A stretch of DNA of 53,978 bases, taken from Cupriavidus lacunae (lineage in GTDB: Bacteria > Pseudomonadota > Gammaproteobacteria > Burkholderiales > Burkholderiaceae). Numbering within the stretch: the stretch's first letter is position 1; each line of letters opens with the position of its first letter. Both the position numbers and the translations under genes were made by a program. Below, one piece after another: positions 8,533-17,747 of this stretch. A model generated the notes under the pieces. It was not told where the DNA came from and made no database searches. It saw only the letters and a list, made by a program, of their open reading frames with translations. Location of the stretch: NCBI RefSeq assembly GCF_003353055.1, contig NZ_QKWJ01000050.1, positions 370 through 54,347 of the forward strand. The letters run 5' to 3'.

Positions 8533-8673
8533 ATGCAACACCTCCATGCCGACCTGGTGCTGCCGCAACCGCCGGCCATGGACATGGGATGCCATGGGCT
8601 GTATTCCACCGTGGGCGAACTGAACCGCTGGATGGTCGCAAGCCGATACGCTGGCCTACTTGATGCCGCCTGA
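8533..8673 (+). pseudogene. Possible serine-hydrolase fragment
   Basis: A short open stretch contains GCHGLYSTVGELNRWM, which resembles the GAGLYSTANDYLKFMRM segment of the serine hydrolase at 5.5-6.7 kb. No other family motif is present. It fills most of the gap between the flavin reductase and the next promoter and is best read as a small relic. Confidence 0.3.
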
Positions 8674-8725
8674 GCGCGGTCTGGGCTTTACGAATGCACC
8701 TAGAGGTTCTTACATGAGAGAAGTC

Positions 8726-8770
8726 TTGACACCGGGTGCGCAAGCACGTACGTTTACATAACGGTCGTTT
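8726..8770 (+). promoter_or_regulatory. Promoter and TetR-type operator before SDR copy 2
   Basis: TTGACA at 8726-8731, a 17-base spacer, TACGTT at 8749-8754, then ATAACGGTCGTTTAT around 8758-8772. The operator is an imperfect version of the AAACGATCGTTT palindrome, and spacing and order match the other three sites. Confidence 0.65.
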
Positions 8771-8789
8771 ATCAAAGGAAGGCGAATTC

Positions 8790-9524
8790 ATGGAACCCAC
8801 TACCCTGAAAGTCGCGCTGGTCATCGGCGCAGGTGATTCGACCGGCGGAGCCATCGCACGCCGGTTTGCTCGTGAAGGGTTCGTTGTCTGCGCCACGCGC
8901 CGCGATGCCGAGAAGCTTACGCCGCTGCTCGAAGAGATCGGCGACCAGGAAGGCAAGGCCTACGGCTTTGGTTCCGATGCCCGCAAGGAAGAAGAAGTTG
9001 TTGCACTCATCGAGAAGATCGAGTCGGAGATCGGTCCCATCGAGGTGCTCGTGTTCAACATCGGCGCCAATGTGCCATGCAGCATCCTGGAAGAGACCGG
9101 GCGCAAGTACTTCAAGATCTGGGAGATGGCTTGTTTCTCGGGCTTCTTGAACGGCCGGGAAGTGGCTCGCAGAATGGTGGCACGCGGCCGCGGCACAATC
9201 CTGTTCACCGGCGCGACGGCTGGCATTCGCGGCTCGGCCAACTTCGCCGCCTTTGCAGGTGCCAAGCATGCGCTGCGCGCGCTGGCTCAAAGCATGGCTC
9301 GCGAACTGGGTCCGAAGAACATCCACGTGGCCCATGTTGTCGTCGACGGAGCTATCGACACCGAATTCATCCGCAACAATTTCCCCGAGCGCTATGCTCT
9401 CAAGGACCAGGATGGCATCCTCAATCCCGAGCACATCGCGGACAACTACTGGTACCTGCACACGCAGCCGCGTGATGCCTGGACCCACGAACTCGATCTC
9501 AGGCCCTACATGGAACGCTTCTGA
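8790..9524 (+). CDS. Divergent SDR lacking catalytic Ser and Tyr, copy 2
   Basis: A 244-residue SDR-fold protein. The dinucleotide loop reads VIGAGDSTGGAIA (residues 11-23). Where classical enzymes carry Ser, FTGATA places Ala142, and the YxxxK motif is F155-A-G-A-K159, so Lys is kept but Ser and Tyr are not. NIGANV replaces NNAG. The start at 8790 has AAGGAAGG upstream. It begins a plus-strand operon with a nitronate monooxygenase-like enzyme and a DsbA-type isomerase. About three-quarters of residues match the 20.4 kb copy. It may use an altered mechanism or be a binding protein; the substrate is unknown. Confidence 0.85.
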   Translation: MEPTTLKVALVIGAGDSTGGAIARRFAREGFVVCATRRDAEKLTPLLEEIGDQEGKAYGFGSDARKEEEVVALIEKIESEIGPIEVLVFNIGANVPCSILEETGRKYFKIWEMACFSGFLNGREVARRMVARGRGTILFTGATAGIRGSANFAAFAGAKHALRALAQSMARELGPKNIHVAHVVVDGAIDTEFIRNNFPERYALKDQDGILNPEHIADNYWYLHTQPRDAWTHELDLRPYMERF

Positions 9525-9560
9525 GACGGACCCACTCCACAACCAATACGACTCAATCCC

Positions 9561-10568
9561 ATGAAGACACGGATCACCGAGCTGTTTGGCATTCGACACC
9601 CCATCGTGCAAGGCGGCATGCACTTCGTTGGCCTGGCCGAGCTGGCGGCCGCAGTCTCGAACGCCGGCGGGCTGGGTGTCATCACCGCGCTGACGCAGCG
9701 CACGCCAGAACTGCTGGCGAAGGAGATCGCCAGATGTCGCGAGATGACGGACCAGCCTTTCGGCGTCAACCTCACATTCCTGCCGACTTTTTCCGCCCCG
9801 CCCTATCCCGAGTACATCCAGGCGATCGTGGAGGGAGGCGTGCGCATCGTCGAAACAGCAGGGCGCAGTCCTGAGGAGTACATGCCGGCGATGAAGGCGG
9901 CCGGAATTAGGGTGATCCACAAGTGTACGTCAGTCCGGCATGCTCTGAAGGCCGAGAGGATCGGGTGTGATGCGGTGAGCGTGGACGGCTTCGAGTGCGG
10001 TGGCCATCCCGGCGAGGATGATATCCCGAACATGATCCTGCTGCCCCGAGCCGCCGATGAGCTCAAGATCCCGCTTGTGGCTTCCGGCGGCATGGCGGAC
10101 GCCCGTAGCCTGGTGGCCGCCCTCGCCCTCGGCGCCGACGGGATCAACATGGGCACGCGATTCGTGGCAACCAAGGAAGCGCCTGTTCACGAGAACGTGA
10201 AGCGCGCCATCGTCGCGGCCACCGAGCTTGACACGCGACTCGTGATGCGCCCATTGCGCAACACGGAGCGTGTGCTGAAGAACGCTGGCGTCGAGAAGAT
10301 CCTGGATATCGAGCGCGACAAGGGTGAGCAGATCCAGATCTCCGACATCCTTGAGCAGGTCGCAGGCGTCTATCCGAAAGTGATGCTCGACGGTGAGATG
10401 GATGCAGGGGCCTGGAGTTGCGGGATGGTCGCCGGCCTCATCGACGACATTCCGAGCGTACGCGAGCTCATCGATCGCATCATGGCGGATGCCAGCCATC
10501 TGATCGGGCAGCGCCTCGCCCGGATTCTCGGGTCCGAACAAATGCCCGAGGAAAGCGTTGCCGCCTGA
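9561..10568 (+). CDS. Nitronate monooxygenase / 2-nitropropane dioxygenase-family protein
   Basis: A 335-residue FMN TIM-barrel protein. HPIVQGGM at the N-terminus, AGGLGVITAL, DGFECGGHPGEDD with the His (about residue 149) that acts as base in nitronate monooxygenases, and ASGGMADARSLVAALALGAD with GTRF for flavin phosphate binding are all present. The family also contains enzymes of unknown role in acyl-CoA and alicyclic acid pathways, so nitro-compound oxidation is only one option. It lies 36 bases after the SDR and 49 bases before the isomerase, clearly one operon. Confidence 0.88.
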   Translation: MKTRITELFGIRHPIVQGGMHFVGLAELAAAVSNAGGLGVITALTQRTPELLAKEIARCREMTDQPFGVNLTFLPTFSAPPYPEYIQAIVEGGVRIVETAGRSPEEYMPAMKAAGIRVIHKCTSVRHALKAERIGCDAVSVDGFECGGHPGEDDIPNMILLPRAADELKIPLVASGGMADARSLVAALALGADGINMGTRFVATKEAPVHENVKRAIVAATELDTRLVMRPLRNTERVLKNAGVEKILDIERDKGEQIQISDILEQVAGVYPKVMLDGEMDAGAWSCGMVAGLIDDIPSVRELIDRIMADASHLIGQRLARILGSEQMPEESVAA

Positions 10569-10617
10569 GGAAACTCGACGTACACATCGGAAATCCATCA
10601 GACTCAGGAGAAAACTC

Positions 10618-11220
10618 ATGTCCAAGACCGCGGAGTTCTATTTCGACGTCGGCAGTCCGGCATCGTACCTCGCATGGACGCAATTGCCGACGATCTGCGA
10701 AGAAACCGGTGGCACGCTTGTCTACAAGCCCATATTGCTCGGCGGGGTATTCCAGGCCATTGGCAATGCCTCGCCCGCGACAATTCCGGCCAAGGGCGCA
10801 TACACCAACATCGATTACGCCCGGCACGCAAGGCTCTACGGCGTTCCCTATCAGTGCAACCCGCACTTTCCCATCATCACGCTCACGCTAATGCGAGCCG
10901 CCACCGGCGTACAGATGAGAATGCCCGACCGGTTCCAGGATTTCCTGCGCAGCGTCTTCCAAGCGTTGTGGGTCGATGCGCTGAACCTCAACCAGCCCCA
11001 GCTTGTCGCCAAAACGCTGGTCGACGCGGGGTTCGACGTCGAGGCGATCCTGGCACTCACCAACGATGCCGAGGTGAAGTCGCAGCTGCGCTCGACGACG
11101 GAAGAGGCCGTCAAGCGTGGTGTGTTCGGCGCCCCGACCACTTTCGTCGGCGAGCATATGTTCTTCGGCCAAGACCGCCTCGAATGGGTCTGTCACGCGC
11201 TGCAAGGCAAGCCTCTGTGA
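10618..11220 (+). CDS. DsbA-family 2-hydroxychromene-2-carboxylate isomerase-like, copy 1
   Basis: A 200-residue GST-kappa/DsbA-fold protein. FYFDVGSPASYLAW carries the Ser used by NahD-type isomerases, followed by KPILLGGVF and, near the end, GVFGAPTTFVGEHMFFGQDR with the conserved cis-Pro. The family performs glutathione-dependent isomerisation in aromatic catabolism. The start at 10618 has CAGGAG upstream. It is last in the SDR operon. A second, more divergent family member lies at 17.9 kb. Confidence 0.88.
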   Translation: MSKTAEFYFDVGSPASYLAWTQLPTICEETGGTLVYKPILLGGVFQAIGNASPATIPAKGAYTNIDYARHARLYGVPYQCNPHFPIITLTLMRAATGVQMRMPDRFQDFLRSVFQALWVDALNLNQPQLVAKTLVDAGFDVEAILALTNDAEVKSQLRSTTEEAVKRGVFGAPTTFVGEHMFFGQDRLEWVCHALQGKPL

Positions 11221-11295
11221 ATTGATCCGGCCGTCTCCGGCGGTCCGGCTCTGACCCGGCATCCAGGCTTCCCATGGCAAACTCCCATCCCAGCG

Positions 11296-11875
11296 ATTCA
11301 AGACCGACTTAATGCGTTTTCGAGCGACAGGCTGACGGGCATCCGGCGTGGCGTCGAGAAAGAGTCGCCGCGTGTGCGTCGCGCCGGCAGCCTTGCCGTG
11401 ACGCCCCATCCGGTGGCGCTGGGCTCGGCCTTGACACACGCTTGCATCACCACAGATTTCCGCGAGTCGCAAGTCGAGTTCGTTCGACGAGCCGTAGCGC
11501 GCGATCGGAATAGCCTCGTCGGACGGCAGGCCGCAGGGCATGCTCGCCCCCCAGAACATCTCGTCTCCCATCGCGCGGTAGACGAACTGGTGCTGAAAGC
11601 GCGAGAGGGTCTCGAGGACGTCCGCATCCAGCCGTCAGCCCGCGCTCTGACGGCTATGTCTGCCGAGTTCAGCGGTTCGCACCTGGATTGCACCCGCTCG
11701 CGCAGCGATGCGAATCGACGTGCCCTGCTCGAGCTTGCCTGGTCCGATACCGACTCCGCGCTCTTCCACGGGCTCGCCGAGGCATCGCTTCGCGAGCAGG
11801 CGCGGCTCGAAGCGTCCGACGACGTGCCGTTCGAATTCTTTCGCCAGCACTATCTCTCGCCGTTGCAGTTGCACC
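11296..11875 (+). pseudogene. gshA: Scrambled remnant of gshA (glutamate-cysteine ligase)
   Basis: Plus-strand codons from 11296 read RLTGIRRGVEKESPRV, TPHPVALGSALTHACITTDF and ESQVEF, the N-terminus of proteobacterial glutamate-cysteine ligase. The next part of the protein, FVYRAMGDEMFWGASMPCG then IPIARYGSSN, is present but on the minus strand at about 11,490-11,640. Plus-strand reading resumes (about 11,660-11,870) with LEASDDVPFEFFRQHYLSP, which looks like the C-terminus. So a piece was inverted in place and most of the middle is lost. The gene cannot make an enzyme. Confidence 0.7.
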
Positions 11876-11899
11876 CACAGTGCCTGAGTTGCCGAAGCG

Positions 11900-12208
11900 C
11901 TGTGTTACACCGTGCGCGCCTCTCGCGGCACGGCCAACGACATGGGCCAACCGGCTGATGTTCCAGATGAGCCCGGCCAACGCGCGCCAACGCGACTACC
12001 GCGATGTTCGTGCTCTTGCCGCGCGCCGCCAGCTTGCGATAGCGGCGACGTAGCCGCAGCTGCGCGTCCCAGGCGCGATCGATGATGGCCTCTTCGGGAT
12101 GCCTTCGTGCCGACGCTGGATCTCGAGGCTGACGCGTGCCGGTAGCTCAAGACTGCCTCGACGAGCAGCTTCCTTGCGTAGCTGTTGCCGGTCTTGGTGA
12201 TATGCGGC
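11900..12208 (-). pseudogene. IS110-family transposase, C-terminal fragment
   Basis: The minus strand gives HITKTGNSYARKLLVEA, then, through frame changes, KLAARGKSTN and LAGLIWNISRLAHVVGRAA. These are the conserved end of IS110-family transposases (the ITKTGN helix and the C-terminal IWNIARLAH). At least two frameshifts are needed. It abuts the 3' end of the acyl-CoA ligase gene at 12,209. Confidence 0.7.
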
Positions 12209-13756
12209 TCAAATGCCCACTGACGAAGATTTCATCGAGCGAACAAATGTGTCCCGCAGCAGCTTCTTCTGGAGCTTTCCCGTGGGCAGGCGCGGAAAAT
12301 CGAGTACAAACGAGAAAGATCGCGGAACCCTTATCGGACCGAGCTTGCTGCGGCAAAGGGCTCTCAACTCCTCAGCTAGCACGTGAGGGGTTCCCGGTTG
12401 CCGATCGACCTGAACCACCGCGTGTACCACTTCGCCGTACTCGTCATCGGGCAGGCCGAAGACAGCCACGTCGAGCACGCGATCATCTGTTACAAGAATG
12501 TTCTCTATCTCTTGTGGATAGATGTTCACGCCGCCGGATATGATCGTGAAATCGCGGCGGTCCGAGAGGTATAAGTATCCCTCTTCGTCGAGATGGCCTA
12601 TGTCACCGTAGGTCCACCACCCTTGTTTGCTTCGGCTCGCAGCCGTTTTATCGATATCGTTCCAGTAGGCAAACCCGGCGTCCGACTCAAAGTACACAGT
12701 TCCTGTCGAGCCAGACGCCACTTCGGTCTCATCGTCGGCAAGGATATGAACGATTCCCTCGACGGCACGACCCACTGACCCCTTGTGAGCGAGCCATTCA
12801 AGCGAACTGATCGCACAGGCGCCGATCCCTTCTGTTCCCGCATAATACTCCTCCAGGATCGGCCCCCACCATTCGATCATTGCCTCTTTGATATGGATGG
12901 GGCAAGGTGCGGCGCCGTGCATCGCTACGCGATGACTGGAAAGGTCAAACTGCATGCGCATGCCTGGGTCAAGGCGCAGCAATCGATGGAACATCGTCGG
13001 AACCCATAAGCTATGGGTAACACGGAATTTTTCCATGGCATGGAGAGCCTGAACTGCATCAAAGTGCTCCATGACTACAGCGGTACCACCGAACGCCAGG
13101 GTCGCCGAGACGTTTCGGTGCGGCGCAGCATGATACAGAGGTGATGTACACAGATGGACCATGGACATATCGACGCCCGGCTTGCTGGCAAACGAAGCAT
13201 CGCGCGGGTCCATGTCACGGAACGCTATAGGGGGAATCGGCTTGCGCACACCTTTTGGCCGCCCGGTCGTCCCGGACGAGTACATCATCTCCCTGCCACG
13301 AGCGGGATCATGGATTGACGTCACTGGGCATGCACGAAGCGCGTCCTCGAATCGCTTAAAACCAGGAATAGCGCCCCCAAGGGCGAAACATGCTGCGGAA
13401 CCAAAATCGGACGCTAAAAGACCCGCGCTGTTGACGGCGGCCACTGAAACGAACACAGCGCGCGCGCCACAATCGCGCGCGATATAGCGCAGGTCGTCGG
13501 CGCTTAACTTGGTTGACGCCGGTGTAAAAATGACGCCAGCGCGCTGACACCCCCATCCCAGATATAGGAACTCGGGGCAATTCTCGACGCAGAAGAGCAC
13601 AGCGTCTCCGGTCTTGATCCCGGCACTGCGCAGAAGATTGGCAACCCGATTGGCGCCCTCTTCCAGTTGGGAATACGTGATTTCGCGCCCGCCAGGTATG
13701 AAGACCGCGGCAATCTTCTCGGGCATGGTCTGCGCGTAGTGCGATGGATGCGCCAT
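12209..13756 (-). CDS. AMP-binding acyl-CoA synthetase
   Basis: A 515-residue adenylate-forming CoA ligase. MMYSSGTTGRPKGVRKP is the P-loop motif, YYAGTEG the A5 region, GWWTYGDIGHLDEEGYLYLSDR the hinge region, ISGGVNIYPQEIE follows, and PRLPTGKLQKKLLR holds the catalytic Lys. It activates a carboxylic acid to its CoA thioester. ATG 13756 lies just after the hydratase stop with GAGG close upstream; a GTG 12 bases earlier overlaps that stop. The reading frame ends exactly where the IS110 remnant starts, so the last few residues may not be original. Confidence 0.88.
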   Translation of the reverse strand: MAHPSHYAQTMPEKIAAVFIPGGREITYSQLEEGANRVANLLRSAGIKTGDAVLFCVENCPEFLYLGWGCQRAGVIFTPASTKLSADDLRYIARDCGARAVFVSVAAVNSAGLLASDFGSAACFALGGAIPGFKRFEDALRACPVTSIHDPARGREMMYSSGTTGRPKGVRKPIPPIAFRDMDPRDASFASKPGVDMSMVHLCTSPLYHAAPHRNVSATLAFGGTAVVMEHFDAVQALHAMEKFRVTHSLWVPTMFHRLLRLDPGMRMQFDLSSHRVAMHGAAPCPIHIKEAMIEWWGPILEEYYAGTEGIGACAISSLEWLAHKGSVGRAVEGIVHILADDETEVASGSTGTVYFESDAGFAYWNDIDKTAASRSKQGWWTYGDIGHLDEEGYLYLSDRRDFTIISGGVNIYPQEIENILVTDDRVLDVAVFGLPDDEYGEVVHAVVQVDRQPGTPHVLAEELRALCRSKLGPIRVPRSFSFVLDFPRLPTGKLQKKLLRDTFVRSMKSSSVGI

Positions 13757-13764
13757 GTCGCCTC

Positions 13765-14343
13765 TCACGAGAACAGGGAGAAGTCAGGCGCACGACGCTC
13801 GAAAAAGGCCGCGAAAGCTTTCTTGAGCTCGGCGGACCTGAGACGGATGGCGAACTCTTCCAGTTTGAGGTTGATAGGACCGAGCTTTCCCTCATCTTCA
13901 CTTCTGCGAATGAAGGAACGCATTGCCCGACCCGCGCCAGGGTCCATCGTGTGCTCTAACGCTGTTCCCGCGGGAATGTTGATCAGGCCGCATTCAGCCT
14001 CGTCTTGCGCGGTGCAGGGCTCGCCGAGCCGAAGCAACTCAGTCGCCTTAGGCGTCCCAACGTTGTTCGGCAGCAATTGACTTGATCCTAACTCCGGGCA
14101 AAGTCCCAAGTTCGATATTGCCTCGGAGCGTGGATCGGCGAAATCCGCATCGTCATTTCCGCTCGTGAACGCTTCTTCGCTGCCGTGTATCACCTCAGCG
14201 CGAACTTCGCCGAGCCTGCCTGCGTCTCTGATTGACTCAGCAAGGGCTCCGTACATATCGAAAGTGATGGCACTCTTCCGCTCTGGTCTGTTAAGCCCGA
14301 TGAGCATGACGCCACGGTCTGCTACGAATTCTATGTGCTCCAT
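13765..14343 (-). pseudogene. Enoyl-CoA hydratase/isomerase with internal deletion
   Basis: A 192-residue open frame whose ends match the crotonase family (ADRGVMLIGLNRPERKSAI; later NLGLCPELGSSQLLP). Family members are about 255-265 residues. The missing stretch of roughly 65 residues lies between FTSGNDDADFADP and NLGLCPE and should contain the second oxyanion-hole strand (normally PVIAAVNGPAVG...). The deletion kept the frame, so a protein may be made, but it should be inactive. It sits upstream of the CoA ligase in the same unit. Confidence 0.75.
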
Positions 14344-14399
14344 TGCTGTCTCCTAAACACCGCGCCGATCTGCATCGGCTTGAGAAGGTCGCCAGCCCG

Positions 14400-14639
14400 T
14401 TATAGGCGACAATGGGTATTGCACGATGGATACCGAGCCGTCCATGCGGGCTCGGCCTCACTCGCCTTGCCACCACTGACCAGGCGATCGAGGGTGCTGC
14501 TCACCCTAGCCAGTCCTTTCTGGGTGGCGGCTGCGCTGATGTCGAGCAGCACCACATCGAACCCTGCCACTGCGCAAGCTTGTGCGATACCATTTCCCAT
14601 CGTTCGAGCTCCGACAATTCCTACCGTTTGCATTGCCAC
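14400..14639 (-). pseudogene. 3-hydroxyacyl-CoA dehydrogenase, N-terminal fragment
   Basis: The frame opens with QTVGIVGARTMGNGIAQACA and VVLLDISAAA, the Rossmann start of PaaH/Hbd-type 3-hydroxyacyl-CoA dehydrogenases, with the second glycine of the usual GAGTMG loop changed to Arg. After LDRLVSGGK (about residue 57) family similarity ends and the frame soon stops; the complete enzyme is about 285 residues or longer. A GTG at 14639 or ATG at 14633 would be the start, with GGAG upstream. It shows that the upstream end of the ligase/hydratase operon is also decayed. Confidence 0.75.
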
Positions 14640-14795
14640 AGATAACGCTCCTTTTTGCTATGTAGACCTGATGGGCTGCGCCACCATTTCCGCGTCCGCC
14701 GCAACGGTCGTCAGAGTTTTGACGGCATGGCGCAATCGAAGGAGGCGACCACCTGGGCGGGCTGAGGCCGGTTCGTCGGCCGTCAGCACATGCGG

Positions 14796-16265
14796 CTATC
14801 CCGCGGCCTTGACCATGTCCTCGACCACCTTCTTGGCGTCGCCGAACACCATCATGGTCTTGTCCATGTAGAACAGCTCGTTATCCAGGCCCGCGTAGCC
14901 GGCCGCCATCGAGCGTTTGTTGACGATGATGGTCTTGGCCTTGTACGCCTCCAGGATCGGCATGCCGGCGATCGGAGAGTTCGGGTCGGTCTTGGCCGCT
15001 GGGTTGACCACGTCGTTGGCGCCCAGCACCAGCACCACGTCGGCCTGGCCGAACTCGCTGTTGATGTCTTCCATCTCGAAGACCTGGTCGTACGGCACCT
15101 CGGCCTCGGCCAGCAGCACGTTCATATGTCCCGGCATGCGGCCCGCCACCGGGTGGATCGCGTACTTTACCGTCACGCCGTGCTCCGTCAGCTTCTCGGT
15201 CAGTTCCTTGAGCGCGTGTTGGGCGCGTGCCACGGCCAGGCCGTAGCCGGGCACAATCACCACGGTTTCGGCATTGCCCATCAGGAAGGCGGCATCGTCG
15301 GCCGAGCCGGACTTGACGTTGCGCTGCTCGGCGCCGCCGCTGGCCGCGGCCGTCGCCGCACCGCCGAAGCCGCCCAGGATCACGTTGAAGAACGAGCGGT
15401 TCATGGCCTTGCACATGATGTACGACAGAATCGCACCGCTCGATCCCACCAGCGATCCGGCGATGATCAGCATCGGGTTGTTCAGCGAGAAGCCGATGCC
15501 GGCCGCCGCCCAGCCCGAGTACGAGTTCAGCATCGACACCACCACCGGCATGTCGGCACCGCCGATCGGGATGATGATCAGCACGCCGAGCACGAAGGCG
15601 ATCGCCAGCATCAGCAGGAACGGCTGCCATTCCTGCGTGAGGAAGAACGCCACGCCAAAGCCGAACATCGCCACGGCCAGCGCCAGGTTCAGCATGTGCT
15701 GGCCGGCGAAGACCACCGGCGCGCCTTGGAACAGGCGGAATTTGTAGCGCCCGGCGAGCTTGCCGAACGCGATCACCGAGCCCGAGAACGTGATGGCACC
15801 GACGAAGCAGCCGATGAACAACTCGACGCGGTTGCCCATCGGGATCGCATGCGAGCCCGCCGTGCTGATGCCGAAGGCCGCTGGCTCGGCGACTGCCGCC
15901 ACCGCGATGAACACCGCCGCCAGGCCGATCAGCGAGTGCATCGCCGCGACCAGCTCAGGCATCTTGGTCATCTCGACCTTCTTCGCCACATAGGCGCCGA
16001 TGCCGCCGCCTACCACCAGCGCGCCGAGAATCAGCGCCAGGCCCGTGCCGACCGATGACTGGCCAGCGCCGGCGGGAAGGAATTCCTGCTTGAGCTTGAC
16101 GATCAGCGCCACGGTGGTCACTGCGGCGATCGCCATGCCGGCCATACCGAAAGCATTGCCCTTGCGGGCCGAGGCCGGGTGCGACAAGCCCTTGAGCGCC
16201 TGGATGAAGCAGACCGAGGCGGACAGGTAGAGCAGCGTTACCGAGTTCATGGACAGAAAGTTCAT
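14796..16265 (-). CDS. pntB: NAD(P) transhydrogenase subunit beta
   Basis: A 489-residue inner-membrane subunit of proton-translocating transhydrogenase. The N-terminal half has about eight or nine hydrophobic helices (IAAVTTVALIVKL, IGGADMPVVVSMLNSYSGWA). The C-terminal NADP(H)-binding domain III has VPGYGLAVARAQHALKEL, HPVAGRMPGHMNVLLAEA, ANDVVNPAA and NKRSMAAGYAGLDNELFY. Its ATG overlaps the pntAb stop (ATGA). It balances NADH and NADPH at the expense of the proton gradient. The gene looks fully intact, unlike the genes on its downstream side. Confidence 0.97.
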   Translation of the reverse strand: MNFLSMNSVTLLYLSASVCFIQALKGLSHPASARKGNAFGMAGMAIAAVTTVALIVKLKQEFLPAGAGQSSVGTGLALILGALVVGGGIGAYVAKKVEMTKMPELVAAMHSLIGLAAVFIAVAAVAEPAAFGISTAGSHAIPMGNRVELFIGCFVGAITFSGSVIAFGKLAGRYKFRLFQGAPVVFAGQHMLNLALAVAMFGFGVAFFLTQEWQPFLLMLAIAFVLGVLIIIPIGGADMPVVVSMLNSYSGWAAAGIGFSLNNPMLIIAGSLVGSSGAILSYIMCKAMNRSFFNVILGGFGGAATAAASGGAEQRNVKSGSADDAAFLMGNAETVVIVPGYGLAVARAQHALKELTEKLTEHGVTVKYAIHPVAGRMPGHMNVLLAEAEVPYDQVFEMEDINSEFGQADVVLVLGANDVVNPAAKTDPNSPIAGMPILEAYKAKTIIVNKRSMAAGYAGLDNELFYMDKTMMVFGDAKKVVEDMVKAAG

Positions 16266-16618
16266 CGCGCCGCCTCCGCCACCAGGTCATCGGCCACGGA
16301 CTTGGTACTGGCCTGCGGCGCAGCCTTGGGTGCCTTCTTCCGGAACATCTCCAGCATCCGCTGGGTCACCAGGAATCCGCCGAACACATTGACCGCGGCC
16401 AGCGCCACGGCCAGCGTGCCCATGATGCGCCCGGTGGGGCCTTCGGTAAGGCCTGCGGCCAGCATCGCGCCGACGATGATGATGGCCGAGATTGCATTGG
16501 TCACGGCCATCAGAGGCGTATGCAGGGCGGGCGTGACCGTCCAGACCACGTGGTAGCCCACATAGATCGCGAGCACGAAGATGATCAGGTTGATTACCGT
16601 GTGGTTCACCATTTCCAT
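16262..16618 (-). CDS. pntAb: NAD(P) transhydrogenase subunit alpha, membrane part
   Basis: A 118-residue membrane subunit with hydrophobic helices (IINLIIFVLAIYVGYHVVW; AISAIIIVGAMLAAG; NVFGGFLVTQRMLEMFR), the last a conserved feature of domain II of the alpha subunit. Split alpha subunits are usual in this group of bacteria. It lies 10 bases after pntAa and overlaps pntB by 4 bases. Confidence 0.95.
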   Translation of the reverse strand: MEMVNHTVINLIIFVLAIYVGYHVVWTVTPALHTPLMAVTNAISAIIIVGAMLAAGLTEGPTGRIMGTLAVALAAVNVFGGFLVTQRMLEMFRKKAPKAAPQASTKSVADDLVAEAAR

Positions 16619-16628
16619 TAATGTCTCC

Positions 16629-17747
16629 TTAACTGGCCAATGCCATCTTGTCGCGCCGGGTCATCAGGCAGGCCTCGACAATGTCGTCTTCCAGGTTGAT
16701 GGAGGGCTTGCCTTCCTTGTCGATGATGAGCTTAAGGAAGTCGAGCACGTTGCGGGCGTATAGCGCCGAGGCGTCGGCCGCGACCATGCTGGCTAGGTTG
16801 GTATGGCCAACCAGCACCACGCCATGCCGCTCGACCACCTGGTCGGCCACCGTCAGCGGGCAGTTGCCGCCTTGCGCGGCGGCCAGGTCGACTACCACTG
16901 AGCCGGGTTTCATCGCCATCACGGTCTCTTCCTTGAGCAATACCGGCGCCGGGCGGCCCGGAATCAGCGCGGTGGTGATCACGATGTCGGCCTGGCTGGC
17001 ACGCTGGTGCACCAGCTCCGCCTGGCGGCGCATCCAGTCGGCCGGCATAGGGCGGGCATAGCCCCCCGCGCCCTGCGCGATCTCGCGCTCCTCCTCGGTC
17101 TCGAAAGGCACGTCGAGGAACTTGGCGCCGAGCGACTCGATCTGTTCCTTGACCGCTGGACGCACGTCGGAGGCCTCGATCACCGCGCCCAGGCGCTTGG
17201 CCGTGGCAATCGCCTGCAGGCCTGCAACGCCGGCGCCGAGAATCAGCACGCGCGCGGCCTTCACTGTGCCGGCCGCGGTCATCAGCATCGGCATGAAGCG
17301 CTGGTAGTGGTCGGCGGCTTCGAGCACTGCCTTGTAGCCGGCGATGTTGGCCTGCGACGACAGTACGTCCATGCTCTGCGCGCGCGTGGTGCGGGGCGCG
17401 GCCTCGAGCGCGAAGGCGACGATGCCGGCCGCAGCCATACGCGCGTTGTTTTCGCCGTCGAAGGGATTAAGCATGCCGACCAGCGTGGCACCGGGCTTCA
17501 TCTGGCCGAGTTCGGCCTCGTCCGGCGCGCGCACCTTCAGCACCAGTGCGGCGCCGAGTGCCTGCGCGGCGGTGCCGATGCGGGCGCCCGCGGCCTCATA
17601 GGCCGAGTCCGGCTGGCTTGCCCGGACTCCGGCGCCCGCCTGGACAATGACTTCGTGACCTTGCGCGACGTATTTCTTGACCGTCTCGGGCGTGGCGGCA
17701 ACACGGGTCTCGCCGGCCCGCGTCTCCTGCGGGATACCGATCTGCAT
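16629..17747 (-). CDS. pntAa: NAD(P) transhydrogenase subunit alpha, NAD-binding part
   Basis: A 372-residue soluble domain I. MQIGIPQETRAGETRVAATP is the typical start, GAGVAGLQAIATAKRLGA the NAD-binding loop, with VIEASDVRPAVKEQIESLG and PGSVVVDLAAAQGGNCP following. It binds NAD(H) and exchanges hydride with pntB domain III. It is first of the three-gene operon; GGAGA precedes the ATG. The 150-base gap upstream shows no clear regulatory motif. Confidence 0.96.
   Translation of the reverse strand: MQIGIPQETRAGETRVAATPETVKKYVAQGHEVIVQAGAGVRASQPDSAYEAAGARIGTAAQALGAALVLKVRAPDEAELGQMKPGATLVGMLNPFDGENNARMAAAGIVAFALEAAPRTTRAQSMDVLSSQANIAGYKAVLEAADHYQRFMPMLMTAAGTVKAARVLILGAGVAGLQAIATAKRLGAVIEASDVRPAVKEQIESLGAKFLDVPFETEEEREIAQGAGGYARPMPADWMRRQAELVHQRASQADIVITTALIPGRPAPVLLKEETVMAMKPGSVVVDLAAAQGGNCPLTVADQVVERHGVVLVGHTNLASMVAADASALYARNVLDFLKLIIDKEGKPSINLEDDIVEACLMTRRDKMALAS

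Noticed and set aside
14790..16058. Long plus-strand open frame of 422 codons opposite pntB
   Set aside because: It is antisense to a clear, full-length pntB, is extremely rich in His/Arg/Asp as expected for a shadow of high-GC coding DNA, and matches no family.
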